20,557 nucleotides of DNA, taken from positions 1 through 20,557 of IMG/VR virus record IMGVR_UViG_3300044799_000499; one strand, written 5' to 3'. Source of the stretch: a virus. Below the pieces are notes generated by a model that saw only the letters and a list, made by a program, of their open reading frames with translations, was not told the DNA's origin and did no database searches. The position numbers and the translations under genes are program-made. This document shows, one piece after another, positions 6,013 to 12,913 of this stretch. The number at the start of each line of letters is the position of its first letter. Position 1 is the first letter of the stretch.

Positions 6013-6761
6013 TGATTATCGGAATGGGAATCCGCGAGAATATAAAACGAGAGATAGATATCCGTTATTCAGGAAACTTTTCGCGCTTCGCCAAAGAACA
6101 TGGAATATCAAATTCTTATTTGAATGAAATCTTAAACGGAAAAAGACGCTTTAATGAGACTTGGCTGGGCAAAATATCGCAAGCCCTCGGCATTCCCACT
6201 TATCAACTCTTCTCGGACGAGCCGCTCGTTCCCAAATCCGAGGCTCAAAAGTACCCGGCTATAATTGAATCCTTTCCTAGCTCATTGGTCCAGGAAGAGC
6301 ATGCAAAGTACAGCACCCGGGATGAATTCATACCGATCCGGATCCTGGAGGATGCAGCTTCACTCGGCCACGGGGCCGTCGTTTCGCAGGAAAGGACACG
6401 AGGCTACGCCCTTATCTATAAGCACGCCCTTAATAAAAAAGCCTGGACCCAGGATCGTCAGGATGAAAAGATCATCGCTTTGTTCGTCCAAGGCGATTCG
6501 ATGGTTCCCACGATCCAAGGTGGGAGTCTCGTGACTATTGATATCGAGGACAAAATAGAAGTACAAAATTATAAACTTTATGCTGTAGAGATCCCGGACG
6601 AAGGTGTGACCATTAAGCGCGTCTACCGCCGGGATGACGATTTCATGCTTTTCGCGGACAATAAGGACTTCCCCGGGTTCCCTCGCTGCCTGCATATGGA
6701 CGGCCTGAACTATAATCCAATCTGTGGGAAGGTGGTTTGGGCGTGGAATAGATTAGATTAG
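6012..6761 (+). CDS. S24-type phage repressor (XRE HTH plus LexA-like domain)
   Basis: The protein has up to 249 residues. Residues 24-65 form an XRE helix-turn-helix with recognition helix ISNSYLNEILNGKR. A linker of about 40 residues follows. Residues 108-249 form the LexA/CI-like S24 domain, with catalytic Ser163 in GDSMVPT and Lys202 in VTIKRV. In this family RecA-ssDNA stimulates self-cleavage, releasing the repressor. The usual Ala-Gly or Cys-Gly cleavage pair is not obvious; the corresponding stretch is AASLGHG (115-121), so induction may differ. Neither the ATG at 6012 nor the one at 6024 (245 aa) has a Shine-Dalgarno site. The gene starts the rightward lysogeny block, divergent from the Cro-like gene, with three operators between. 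Confidence 0.9.
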   Translation: MIIGMGIRENIKREIDIRYSGNFSRFAKEHGISNSYLNEILNGKRRFNETWLGKISQALGIPTYQLFSDEPLVPKSEAQKYPAIIESFPSSLVQEEHAKYSTRDEFIPIRILEDAASLGHGAVVSQERTRGYALIYKHALNKKAWTQDRQDEKIIALFVQGDSMVPTIQGGSLVTIDIEDKIEVQNYKLYAVEIPDEGVTIKRVYRRDDDFMLFADNKDFPGFPRCLHMDGLNYNPICGKVVWAWNRLD

Positions 6762-6890
6762 CCCTTAAAATAGTTCTCAATAATTGATAAAAAAGTGGGT
6801 CCTAAACAGTCTTATATATGTGAAGGGATTGTTCTGTAAAAAGGAGTCTAGCGGGGTTTAAAATAAAGAATCAATAAAAGGGGAGGAAAA
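6762..6890. other. Intergenic gap without clear signals
   Basis: This 129-bp AT-rich stretch lies between the repressor and the two-TM gene. I see no good terminator hairpin and no promoter with two well-spaced boxes. The last part holds the strong ribosome site AGGGGAGG of the next gene. Confidence 0.4.
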
Positions 6891-7103
6891 ATGATTCAGC
6901 TCATCGGTTTGATGATCGGAATGTATATCATCGTCCGGATGATGTCTTTTTTAACTCGAAAAGGAGATCGAGAGGAAAGTATGTTTGTTCAGATTTTGGC
7001 CGGCGTCGTTGCCTTCTTAACTTTTCTCATAATCATGGTGCTGTTATTTCAGGGGACGGAATTCTATAAAAATCTGAGTGGCATACCCGATTTCCTTAAA
7101 TAA
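6891..7103 (+). CDS. Small two-TM membrane protein (70 aa), possible exclusion protein
   Basis: The start is preceded by AAAAGGGGAGG. There are two hydrophobic helices: residues 2-21 (IQLIGLMIGMYIIVRMMSFL) and residues 33-54 (VQILAGVVAFLTFLIIMVLLF). A short charged loop, TRKGDREE, lies between them. The protein is predicted to sit in the inner membrane as a hairpin. Its place directly after the repressor, on the strand expressed in lysogens, fits a superinfection-exclusion or other lysogenic-conversion role, but that is inferred from position only. A holin-like shape cannot be excluded. The stop overlaps the next start (TAATG). Confidence 0.65.
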   Translation: MIQLIGLMIGMYIIVRMMSFLTRKGDREESMFVQILAGVVAFLTFLIIMVLLFQGTEFYKNLSGIPDFLK

Positions 7104-7285
7104 TGTTCGCCCTTCTTTCCGTCATTGAGTGCCCGGCCTGCGGCCAGGCAATTCCTTTGGGCGCTACGAATCTTTTCGATGAACCTGATCTTGCCGTCGT
7201 CAAATGCGAAGCCTGCGGGCTCGATATCCAGATCCAGCACGGCAAGGGCGGTGAGCTTAAAGTTGATCCCCTGAAGAAACATTGA
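7103..7285 (+). CDS. Small zinc-ribbon protein (60 aa)
   Basis: Two Cys pairs, C10-PA-C13-G and C35-EA-C38-G, form a zinc ribbon over residues 8-45, with a short basic tail. Translation is coupled to the two-TM gene through TAATG and there is no separate ribosome site. It is the gene just before the methyltransferase, 70 bp away. It may bind nucleic acid or a partner protein. No known function. Confidence 0.65.
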   Translation: MFALLSVIECPACGQAIPLGATNLFDEPDLAVVKCEACGLDIQIQHGKGGELKVDPLKKH

Positions 7286-7355
7286 CGCGTGACTGCCCAT
7301 CGAAAATTAGAAAGAAGGAAAACGAACTCGGACAAGAGGAGCAGGAGAGAAAGAA

Positions 7356-8990
7356 TTGAGTTCCCAAAACACTCTTTATTATGGGGACAATCTTGACATT
7401 CTGAAACGGTATATCAAAGACGAGAGCGTTGATCTCGTCTATCTCGATCCGCCTTTTAAGAGCAGTCAAAACTACAACATCCTTTTCAAAGAGAAGAACG
7501 GATCTCAAGCCGCCTCGCAGATCCGGGCCTTTGAGGACACCTGGACCTGGAGCCAGGACGATGAGGCGGTCTATGCCGACTTAGTAACAAAGGGCGGGAA
7601 GGTTGCCGATGTATTGCAGGCCTTCCGCACTTTTCTTGGCCCCTGCGATATGCTCGCCTACCTTGTCATGATGGCCCCGCGTCTGGCCGAGATGCGGCGA
7701 GTCATGAAGTCATCCGCAGCTATCTACCTGCATTGTGACCCGGCCGCAAGCCATTATTTGAAGATGCTTCTTGACGCCGTATTTGGCCCTGAAAATTTTT
7801 TTAATGAAATAATCTGGAAGAGGAGCCACGCGCATTGTAGCGCAAACCGATTTGGGGCCAATCATGACGTGATACTTTTTTATGGAAGATCGGGGAAAAT
7901 CAACTGGAATATGGTTTTTCAAAATTATGATTCCGAATATACAGATAAACATTATCGACACGTTGACAAAGAAGGAAGGCGCTATAAACATGAAAATCCT
8001 ACAGGCGCAGGGATATCAAAAGGAGCTACCGGGCAACCTTGGCGGGGCATCGACCCTACGGCAAAAGGCCGCCATTGGGCGAAGCCTCCCGAAGAAATGG
8101 AAAAATTAGACGCGCAAGGTCTTATTCATTGGCCCGATAAACCCGGAGCTTGGCCATATATTAAAATTTATCTCGATGAGATGTCTGGAATTCCCTGCCA
8201 AGATACATGGAGCGATATTGACCCGATTAATATGATGGCAAAAGAACGGCTGGGGTATCCGACGCAAAAGCCGGAGGCGCTTCTTGAAAGAATAATCCAG
8301 GCCAGCAGCAACGAGGGGGATTTAGTGCTTGATCCATTCTGCGGCTGTGGCACCACTATCGCCGCCGCCCAAAAGCTCAAGCGCCAGTGGATCGGGATAG
8401 ACATTACGTTCTTAGCGATCACACTAATAAAGCAGCGAATGAGAGACGCCTTCGGAAATCAGGCTCAGTTCAAAGTGGTCGGAGAGCCCGTCAGTGTGCC
8501 GGATGCCCGAGCCCTGGCGGAGTCTGAACCCTATCAGTTTCAGTGGTGGGCGCTGGACCTCGTGGGCGCGCGTCCGGTCGAGGAAAAGAAGGGCGCTGAT
8601 AAAGGGATTGACGGAAAGATTATCTTTCAGGGGGATGCTCCCGGAATTTTTGAGACGGTCATCATCTCGGTCAAGGCCGGTCATCTACTGGCCCAATATG
8701 TCCGGGATCTCCGCGGAGTCGTCGAACGAGAGAAGGCGGCTATTGGCGTCCTGATCTCTATGGAAGACCCGACCAAGCCGATGCAAACCGAAGCTGTTAC
8801 GGCCGGATTCTTTGAATCGAAGACCTGGGGGAAGAAGTATCCGAAGATCCAACTTCTGACGATAGCCGAACTCCTGGCGGGGAAGAAAATCGAGATGCCT
8901 CCGATCAGACAGGTCGATGCGACTTTCAAGAAGGCGGAGAAATTTAAGGGACAAAAGGCGGAGCAGCTAGAGATCAAAGAGCCGAAGTGA
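7356..8990 (+). CDS. DNA methyltransferase fused to an Mrr-like nuclease domain
   Basis: The start is TTG at 7356 with AGGAG 8 nt upstream; no better ATG lies nearby. Of 544 residues, 8-365 form an N6-adenine/N4-cytosine methyltransferase of the beta order. The catalytic DPPF is at 31-34, a target-recognition region spans about 155-295, then YPTQKP (301-306) and the SAM-binding DPFCGCGT (326-333). Residues 395-512 form a second domain with GADKGIDG (413-420) and VIISVKAG (435-442), then [16 protein letters not shown]. This resembles the Mrr-type PD-(D/E)XK fold (Asp417/Asp419 and Lys440). Such proteins could be modification enzymes with a bound nuclease-like domain, active or not. The target-recognition DNA is more AT-rich than both ends. 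A phage role in protecting its DNA from host restriction is likely. Confidence 0.85.
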   Translation: MSSQNTLYYGDNLDILKRYIKDESVDLVYLDPPFKSSQNYNILFKEKNGSQAASQIRAFEDTWTWSQDDEAVYADLVTKGGKVADVLQAFRTFLGPCDMLAYLVMMAPRLAEMRRVMKSSAAIYLHCDPAASHYLKMLLDAVFGPENFFNEIIWKRSHAHCSANRFGANHDVILFYGRSGKINWNMVFQNYDSEYTDKHYRHVDKEGRRYKHENPTGAGISKGATGQPWRGIDPTAKGRHWAKPPEEMEKLDAQGLIHWPDKPGAWPYIKIYLDEMSGIPCQDTWSDIDPINMMAKERLGYPTQKPEALLERIIQASSNEGDLVLDPFCGCGTTIAAAQKLKRQWIGIDITFLAITLIKQRMRDAFGNQAQFKVVGEPVSVPDARALAESEPYQFQWWALDLVGARPVEEKKGADKGIDGKIIFQGDAPGIFETVIISVKAGHLLAQYVRDLRGVVEREKAAIGVLISMEDPTKPMQTEAVTAGFFESKTWGKKYPKIQLLTIAELLAGKKIEMPPIRQVDATFKKAEKFKGQKAEQLEIKEPK

Positions 8991-9102
8991 GAATTGAGGC
9001 GGGGGGGACCCGAAGGCCCCCAGCTCGATACGACGCTTTCGCGATTGATCGCCTCATGGGAAGAGACGAAGGAAATAAAGATTTTTCTCAAAGGAGGATA
9101 AA

Positions 9103-9324
9103 ATGCCTAATCTATATTGGGTTCTAATGATTCCAGGTAAATTCGAAGAAAAATATCCAACATTGGAAGAGGCAACTGAAGCTGGAATCAAATATTTAAA
9201 AGAAAATCTATCTGATATGCAAGTTGCTCTTCAAGAATTTGATGAAAAAGGATTGCAGAGAAGAGGCCGAATAATCTTCCACGTCGGGAAAAATTTCCAT
9301 TTTGTTAATACTGAATGGATATAG
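9103..9324 (+). CDS. Unknown small acidic protein (73 aa)
   Basis: The start at 9103 has a strong AAAGGAGG site. The protein begins MPNLYWVLMIPGKFEEKYPTL, then has a charged helix (LEEATEAGIKYLKENLSD) and a beta hairpin near the end (GRIIFHVGKNFHFVNTEW). The DNA is AT-rich compared with the integrase and methyltransferase, which suggests separate acquisition. It precedes the integrase by 9 bp. No family is recognised. Confidence 0.7.
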   Translation: MPNLYWVLMIPGKFEEKYPTLEEATEAGIKYLKENLSDMQVALQEFDEKGLQRRGRIIFHVGKNFHFVNTEWI

Positions 9325-9333
9325 ATTAATTTT

Positions 9334-10371
9334 ATGTCCCTCCGCCGGATCGGGAAATATTATTATATCGATCTCCGAGTCCGCGGCGCCAAGAAGCGGA
9401 TCCGCCGGGCCCTCCATACCTCAGATAAAGTCGACGCCCTGGACAAGTACAAGGAAGAAAAAAAGAGGATCCTGGCCGAATATCTGAGGAAGGATCTCAA
9501 GCTCGAGGACTTCGCCAAGAAATATCTCGACTGGGCTTGGAGCTCGAAGCCGGCCAGCGCGGACCGCGAAGAGCAGCGGATCGACAAGATCAAGGAATTC
9601 TTTAAGTCCCTGGGAATCGAGTATCTCTCGCAGATCACGCCCTATCATATAGAGCAGCTCAAGGCGAAACTGGGCGAGACCGGCTTCTCCCATGATCCCA
9701 AGACGCCGCGGCTGGCTGCCAAGGCCACGATCAACCGATATCTGCAGCTCCTCCGCGGGATGTTCTACAAGGCGATCGACTGGGAAGTCTACCGGGGCCC
9801 GAATCCTGTCCGGAAGGTCAAATTCTTTAAAGAAAAAACCGAGACTAAAGCTCTGAGCCATGCCCAGGTCAAAAAGGTCCTCGAGGCCGCCCGGGATATT
9901 GCCAAGAATCCGGGATCTCAGCTTCAGAGGATCTTCCCGGACGTTATCGATTTCGCCATTAATACAGGTCTCCGGAAGTCCGAGATCTTGAATCTCGAGT
10001 GGAAGGACCTCCAGGGAGACGAGATCTCGATCCGCGGGAAGGGAGACCGGATCCGGGTCGTCCCCCTCAATGTCGCGGCCCGGACGATCGTCGGCCGGCA
10101 GTCAAAGAAAGACGTCTTTATTTTCGATATCCCAAACCGCGGCCAGCCGGACCTCATGAGGCGGACGGTCAGTCAGATCAGGAAACGGACCGGAATCGAT
10201 TTTCATCTTCATCTTTTGAGGCATTATTTCGCGACGTCTCTCGTCGAAAAAGGGATCGACCTAATCACGATCGCCGCGATTCTCGGCCATAGCAAATTAA
10301 CGACGAGCCTGATCTATTCGCACACAGATAAAGAGAAAATAAGAAAGGCTATTGATAGTCTTTCAAATTAA
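9334..10371 (+). CDS. int: Tyrosine integrase
   Basis: The 345-residue protein has the three-part build of lambda-type integrases. A small beta-rich arm-binding N-terminus spans about residues 1-48 (RRIGKYYYIDLRVRGAKKRI). A SAM-like core-binding domain spans about 55-165. The catalytic domain (about 172-345) carries the set Arg214 (TGLRKSEI), Lys236 (RGKGDR), His293-LL-Arg296, His319 (LGHSKL) and Tyr328 (SLIYSH), which makes the covalent link to DNA. All key residues are present, so it should be active. The start codon has no clear ribosome site, so expression may depend on the upstream gene. It reads toward attP, which lies 280 bp past its end, as in many temperate phages that target tRNA genes. 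Confidence 0.95.
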   Translation: MSLRRIGKYYYIDLRVRGAKKRIRRALHTSDKVDALDKYKEEKKRILAEYLRKDLKLEDFAKKYLDWAWSSKPASADREEQRIDKIKEFFKSLGIEYLSQITPYHIEQLKAKLGETGFSHDPKTPRLAAKATINRYLQLLRGMFYKAIDWEVYRGPNPVRKVKFFKEKTETKALSHAQVKKVLEAARDIAKNPGSQLQRIFPDVIDFAINTGLRKSEILNLEWKDLQGDEISIRGKGDRIRVVPLNVAARTIVGRQSKKDVFIFDIPNRGQPDLMRRTVSQIRKRTGIDFHLHLLRHYFATSLVEKGIDLITIAAILGHSKLTTSLIYSHTDKEKIRKAIDSLSN

Positions 10372-10386
10372 AGGAGAGATATTAAA

Positions 10387-10572
10387 ATGAGCGCTTATTT
10401 CAAATGCAAAGTCTGCGGTGATTCACACCTTTCGCCAATTGGGTTTGGAAGTAAAAATTCCTTTGATACAACAACACTAACCGGCAATCAATTCCAATGC
10501 CCTAAAACCGGGAAAATGGCCTCCTATGACAAAGCAAATATGTATTGGAGAGAAGAAGAGAAAAAAAAGTAA
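10387..10572 (+). CDS. Small Cys-containing protein between int and attP (61 aa)
   Basis: The start has AAAGGAGAG upstream. The sequence has C7-K-V-C10-G-D-S-H and C38-P, so three Cys and a His could bind one zinc. It ends in a charged tail (WREEEKKK). The DNA is AT-rich and the stop lies one base before the first arm-site candidate. Position suggests a recombination accessory protein or a cargo gene; sequence does not decide. Confidence 0.65.
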   Translation: MSAYFKCKVCGDSHLSPIGFGSKNSFDTTTLTGNQFQCPKTGKMASYDKANMYWREEEKKK

Positions 10573-10573
10573 T

Positions 10574-10590
10574 TGGGCCGATTCTGGGCA
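10574..10590 (+). repeat. Left arm-type site candidate (TGGGC pair)
   Basis: The site is TGGGCCGATTCTGGGCA. The two TGGGC motifs start 11 bp apart, one helical turn. The first eleven bases recur at 10819-10829 beside the first right-arm site. Confidence 0.55.
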
Positions 10591-10650
10591 GACGACGGAG
10601 GGACATTCGGCTTAAATAGTTGATAATTAATCCGTTTCCGTTTCCGCCCA

Positions 10651-10697
10651 AGGGACTGAAAATCCCTGCGTCGACGGTTCGATTCCGCCCCTCGCCA
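10651..10697 (+). other. att core: 3' half of tRNA-Phe(GAA)-like gene
   Basis: The fragment begins at the anticodon stem: AGGGA at 10651-10655, loop CTGAAAA (anticodon GAA), TCCCT at 10663-10667. Next come a 5-nt variable part, a T arm GACGG-TTCGATT-CCGCC (10673-10689) with one A.C mismatch, the acceptor strand CCTCGCC (10690-10696) and discriminator A. No CCA follows. The 5' half is missing, so this is not a working tRNA. Temperate phages carry such a 3' part so that integration rebuilds the host tRNA. The matching host gene should end in the same bases and begin near GGCGAGG. Confidence 0.8.
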
Positions 10698-10807
10698 TCT
10701 TCTTTTATTCCCCATATTTCCCTGACAAATGAATAACTTATAGAGACGTCCGCACTTTATAAGGGCTTTCAATTCATTGCAAATCATTATAATCTGTGAC
10801 AAGAAAA

Positions 10808-10823
10808 TGGGCAAAAAGTGGGC
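10808..10823 (+). repeat. Right arm-type site candidate 1
   Basis: The site is TGGGCAAAAAGTGGGC, identical in 16 bp to the next right site. TGGGC motifs start at 10808 and 10819, 11 bp apart. It lies about 110 bp from the core end. Confidence 0.55.
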
Positions 10824-10888
10824 CGATTCGTTTCTCGGGGAAAAGCCGCCCCCTATATAAAAATGATCGCTTTTTAAATAAGGGAAGT

Positions 10889-10904
10889 TGGGCAAAAAGT
10901 GGGC
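10889..10904 (+). repeat. Right arm-type site candidate 2
   Basis: This is an exact 16-bp copy of the site at 10808-10823, 81 bp further on. The TGGGC motifs start at 10889 and 10900. Confidence 0.55.
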
Positions 10905-10928
10905 AAAAAAAAGTTCCATGGTTTTTTC

Positions 10929-11123
10929 TTATTGAAAATGCCAGCCGCCGTCGTAGAATCTCCACTTGGCCAGATACGCCCCGCAGAAGAAGGCGCAGAT
11001 CAGGGCGATGAAACGATGGTCGACCCGACCACCGAAGAAACCGAAATTCAAGCCCTCGGCGAGCAGGGCGTAGGCGGTAAAGAGAATGATGAAATTGAGC
11101 CAGCCGGGCAGAGTTTTAATCAT
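10929..11123 (-). CDS. Small two-TM membrane protein, holin candidate (64 aa)
   Basis: The start at 11123 has AAGGAGA upstream. Two hydrophobic helices (about residues 8-24, WLNFIILFTAYALLAEG, and 37-52, RFIALICAFFCGAYLA) are joined by a loop with Gly-Gly and Arg-Val-Asp. A short C-terminal tail follows. It is the last gene of the virion operon, after the tail tip proteins, a usual place for a holin. The length is near the short end of class II holins. No endolysin gene is in the window to confirm a lysis cassette, so the role is uncertain. Confidence 0.6.
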   Translation of the reverse strand: MIKTLPGWLNFIILFTAYALLAEGLNFGFFGGRVDHRFIALICAFFCGAYLAKWRFYDGGWHFQ

Positions 11124-11138
11124 CGGCTTTCTCCTTCT

Positions 11139-11831
11139 TTAAATCGCAACCAGACGAATCGTAAGAAACGTGGCGCCATATTGACCAGAAAATACATCGA
11201 CGGTGTTGACGCCGGCGTCGTCATAAGCCTTCAGATATAGCTCATCGGCAGCGGTCAGGTAGATGACGTCGTGGCAGAGAGCATGGAAGCTAGCAACATG
11301 AGAAGCGTGCTCCAACTTGCCAATAATCTGGACGGCCCCCTTGAACACGCCGGCGCCATACCTTTTATCCGCCACCACACTTGAAAAGAAAACTTGTCCG
11401 ACAATATCATACCAGCCGGTGAGGGGAACGACGAACTTATATAAGGCCGGGTTAAAATTGCCCCCGATATCATAGTCCTCGGTATTGAGATTAATGGTTG
11501 TCCAAGCGCCTGACGGAAGGTCGAGCTGATCTGCCGATAGGTAAGCCCGGGCCCTATGATCGCTCGCGCCGACCCCAGAGATGGTGACGTTTTCTATTTT
11601 ATAGGTCGTAATTCCCGCGCCCGATATTTCGATATCGTAGTAGCCGGGAAGGACGAAAAATTGAAAACGGCCGAGGACGTCGGTCTGGAAGGGGTTGTCC
11701 TTCAACGTGCCGCTGGGCGTGGAATAGATCGTGGCCTTCGTGACCGTCCCCGCCAAATAAATAGTGATTGTTGCCGTGATCGGAGCACCGGCATTTGAAA
11801 GAACAGCATTGAAATATCCGGAATATAACAT
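11139..11831 (-). CDS. Tail tip / receptor-binding protein with C1q-like domain
   Basis: The protein has 230 residues and starts at 11831, overlapping the fibre gene stop (TGATG), with GGAGG upstream. The N-terminal part (residues 1-90) is a beta sandwich with a repeated pattern typical of carboxypeptidase-regulatory-like folds: ITIYLAGTVTKATIYSTPSG, then PFQTDVLGRFQFFVLPGYYDIEI. The C-terminal part (residues 92-230) has the C1q/TNF-like jelly-roll order: RAYLSADQLDLPSGAWTTINL, YDIGGNFNP, FVVPLTGWYDIVGQVFF, ending FLTIRLV. Such jelly-roll trimers are common in phage receptor-binding tips. It follows the fibre gene as expected for a tip protein. Receptor unknown. Confidence 0.7.
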   Translation of the reverse strand: MLYSGYFNAVLSNAGAPITATITIYLAGTVTKATIYSTPSGTLKDNPFQTDVLGRFQFFVLPGYYDIEISGAGITTYKIENVTISGVGASDHRARAYLSADQLDLPSGAWTTINLNTEDYDIGGNFNPALYKFVVPLTGWYDIVGQVFFSSVVADKRYGAGVFKGAVQIIGKLEHASHVASFHALCHDVIYLTAADELYLKAYDDAGVNTVDVFSGQYGATFLTIRLVAI

Positions 11832-12904
11832 CAGTAGACCTCCACATGCAGCAGCGCGCGGCCGCCGCAGTAGGTGATCGGCTCGGTGATCTTGATCTCG
11901 TAAATTTTCGCGCTCGCAAACCAGGAGCTGACGTCCACTTCGCCGCTGCCGGTCGTGACAAAGACATGAGAGCCGGAGCCGTCGCCGAGTGCCGGAAGCC
12001 CCGATAGGCTTAAAAAGCTCGCTGTCTTATCGACGCCATCCACGTAGATTTTGAGCTGATTCGGATAGCTTTTTTCCCCCGAACTCGCATTGGCCACGTT
12101 GCCGGAAACATCGGCCTCGACCTCGGCGGTCTCCCCGGATATCGTGACGGCATCATCGCCGGCATATTGAGTGTAGTTGAAGGGTGTCCCCTCCTGGTAG
12201 CCGTGTCTGTGTGTGGGTTGGCTTCCAGTTAGGGTCCCGGCTCCGTGTTTATGTGTCGCCTTAAGTGTGCCGGCCTCATGGTCATGCTCAGCGAGTTCCG
12301 TATAATACCCCCTGTGGATCTTCGCGCCCTTGAGTTCCAGAAAGACCTTGCTGTCGTTTGCTCCTTTTTTAAACCGGAAGTATATGCAGGATTCCGATTC
12401 GCCGCCACTATGATAGAGGGCGTTATCTTCGTGGAAATACCGCTTCGGGAAATAGGCCCAGGTCGGAACCGAGCTCTTGAAGATCACGCCCTGGTTCTCG
12501 CCCGGCGAGGGAGACGGCCAGGAAACCTTTGAATCCAGGAACTCGGAGACGATGGGTGAGCCGGTCGCCTTATAAGCGACCCTCACCTGTTTGTTGGCGT
12601 CCGCGGAGTTGAACTCGACGAGGCCGGTCCCTTTGCCGTCAGGCGCCGGATAGTCCACGCTGAATTGGCCTTGGGCCGGCGGGTGCGCGGCCTCCGTCAT
12701 ATACCCGCCGTCGTTATAGTTATAGACCGTTATCGAGGTCGGCGTGTTTTTTCGCGGTACCTCCAGAAGCTGGATGAAAAACGGCGAGCCGGAGGGAATA
12801 GAGAGGTTGTCCTCGGTCTTATCGACCGCCATGTCGCCGCTCGTAAAAGGGTTGTATCGCCAGTTGATATAGGCATCGATGAATCTTTGAAGGGGCGTCG
12901 CCAT
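11831..12904 (-). CDS. Tail fibre protein with histidine (HxH) metal-binding motifs
   Basis: The protein has 357 residues. The start at 12904 has AGGAGA upstream. Residues 1-60 form a conserved-looking attachment part (RFIDAYINWRYNPFTSGD). Near the middle are three HxH motifs, HDH (207-209), HKH (218-220) and HRH (232-234), spaced by Gly/Thr-rich turns. In T4 gp12 and gp37 such motifs from three chains bind zinc or iron along the fibre axis, so I infer a trimeric fibre needle here. The last 120 residues are beta-rich with SGSHVFVTTGSGEVDV. There is no intramolecular chaperone or reverse-transcriptase-type template repeat. The protein lies after the hub, in fibre position. Confidence 0.72.
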   Translation of the reverse strand: MATPLQRFIDAYINWRYNPFTSGDMAVDKTEDNLSIPSGSPFFIQLLEVPRKNTPTSITVYNYNDGGYMTEAAHPPAQGQFSVDYPAPDGKGTGLVEFNSADANKQVRVAYKATGSPIVSEFLDSKVSWPSPSPGENQGVIFKSSVPTWAYFPKRYFHEDNALYHSGGESESCIYFRFKKGANDSKVFLELKGAKIHRGYYTELAEHDHEAGTLKATHKHGAGTLTGSQPTHRHGYQEGTPFNYTQYAGDDAVTISGETAEVEADVSGNVANASSGEKSYPNQLKIYVDGVDKTASFLSLSGLPALGDGSGSHVFVTTGSGEVDVSSWFASAKIYEIKITEPITYCGGRALLHVEVY

Positions 12905-12913
12905 CTTAATCTC

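Larger units (their letters stand above)
10573..10928 (+). other. attP: attP region: non-coding, with tRNA core and integrase arm-site candidates
   Basis: This 356-bp stretch between convergent gene blocks holds no supported gene. It contains a tRNA-derived core (10651-10697) and three paired TGGGC sites, one on the left and two on the right, each pair 11 bp apart. A core flanked by integrase arm sites is the layout of a phage attachment site. The left site lies immediately after the small gene that follows int. The region 10700-10800 is AT-rich and could bind a host bending protein, though no exact IHF motif stands out. Confidence 0.75.

Noticed and set aside
9001-9020. G-run and C-run hairpin after the methyltransferase gene
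   Set aside because: The stem is possible but there is no T run after it, so I do not call a terminator.
10600-10697. Complete tRNA gene at the att site
   Set aside because: The sequence before the anticodon stem has no D arm and no 5' acceptor strand matching CCTCGCC.
10808-10904. CRISPR-like array from the repeated TGGGCAAAAAGTGGGC
   Set aside because: Only two exact copies exist, short and flanking an att core; there is no array and no cas gene.
10524-10919. 131-codon minus-strand frame across attP
   Set aside because: It runs through the tRNA core and the TGGGC repeats, overlaps the small gene after int, and its repeated HFLP phrases come from the DNA repeats.
11831-12904. Diversity-generating target in the tail fibre
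   Set aside because: No reverse transcriptase gene and no template repeat are present in the window.
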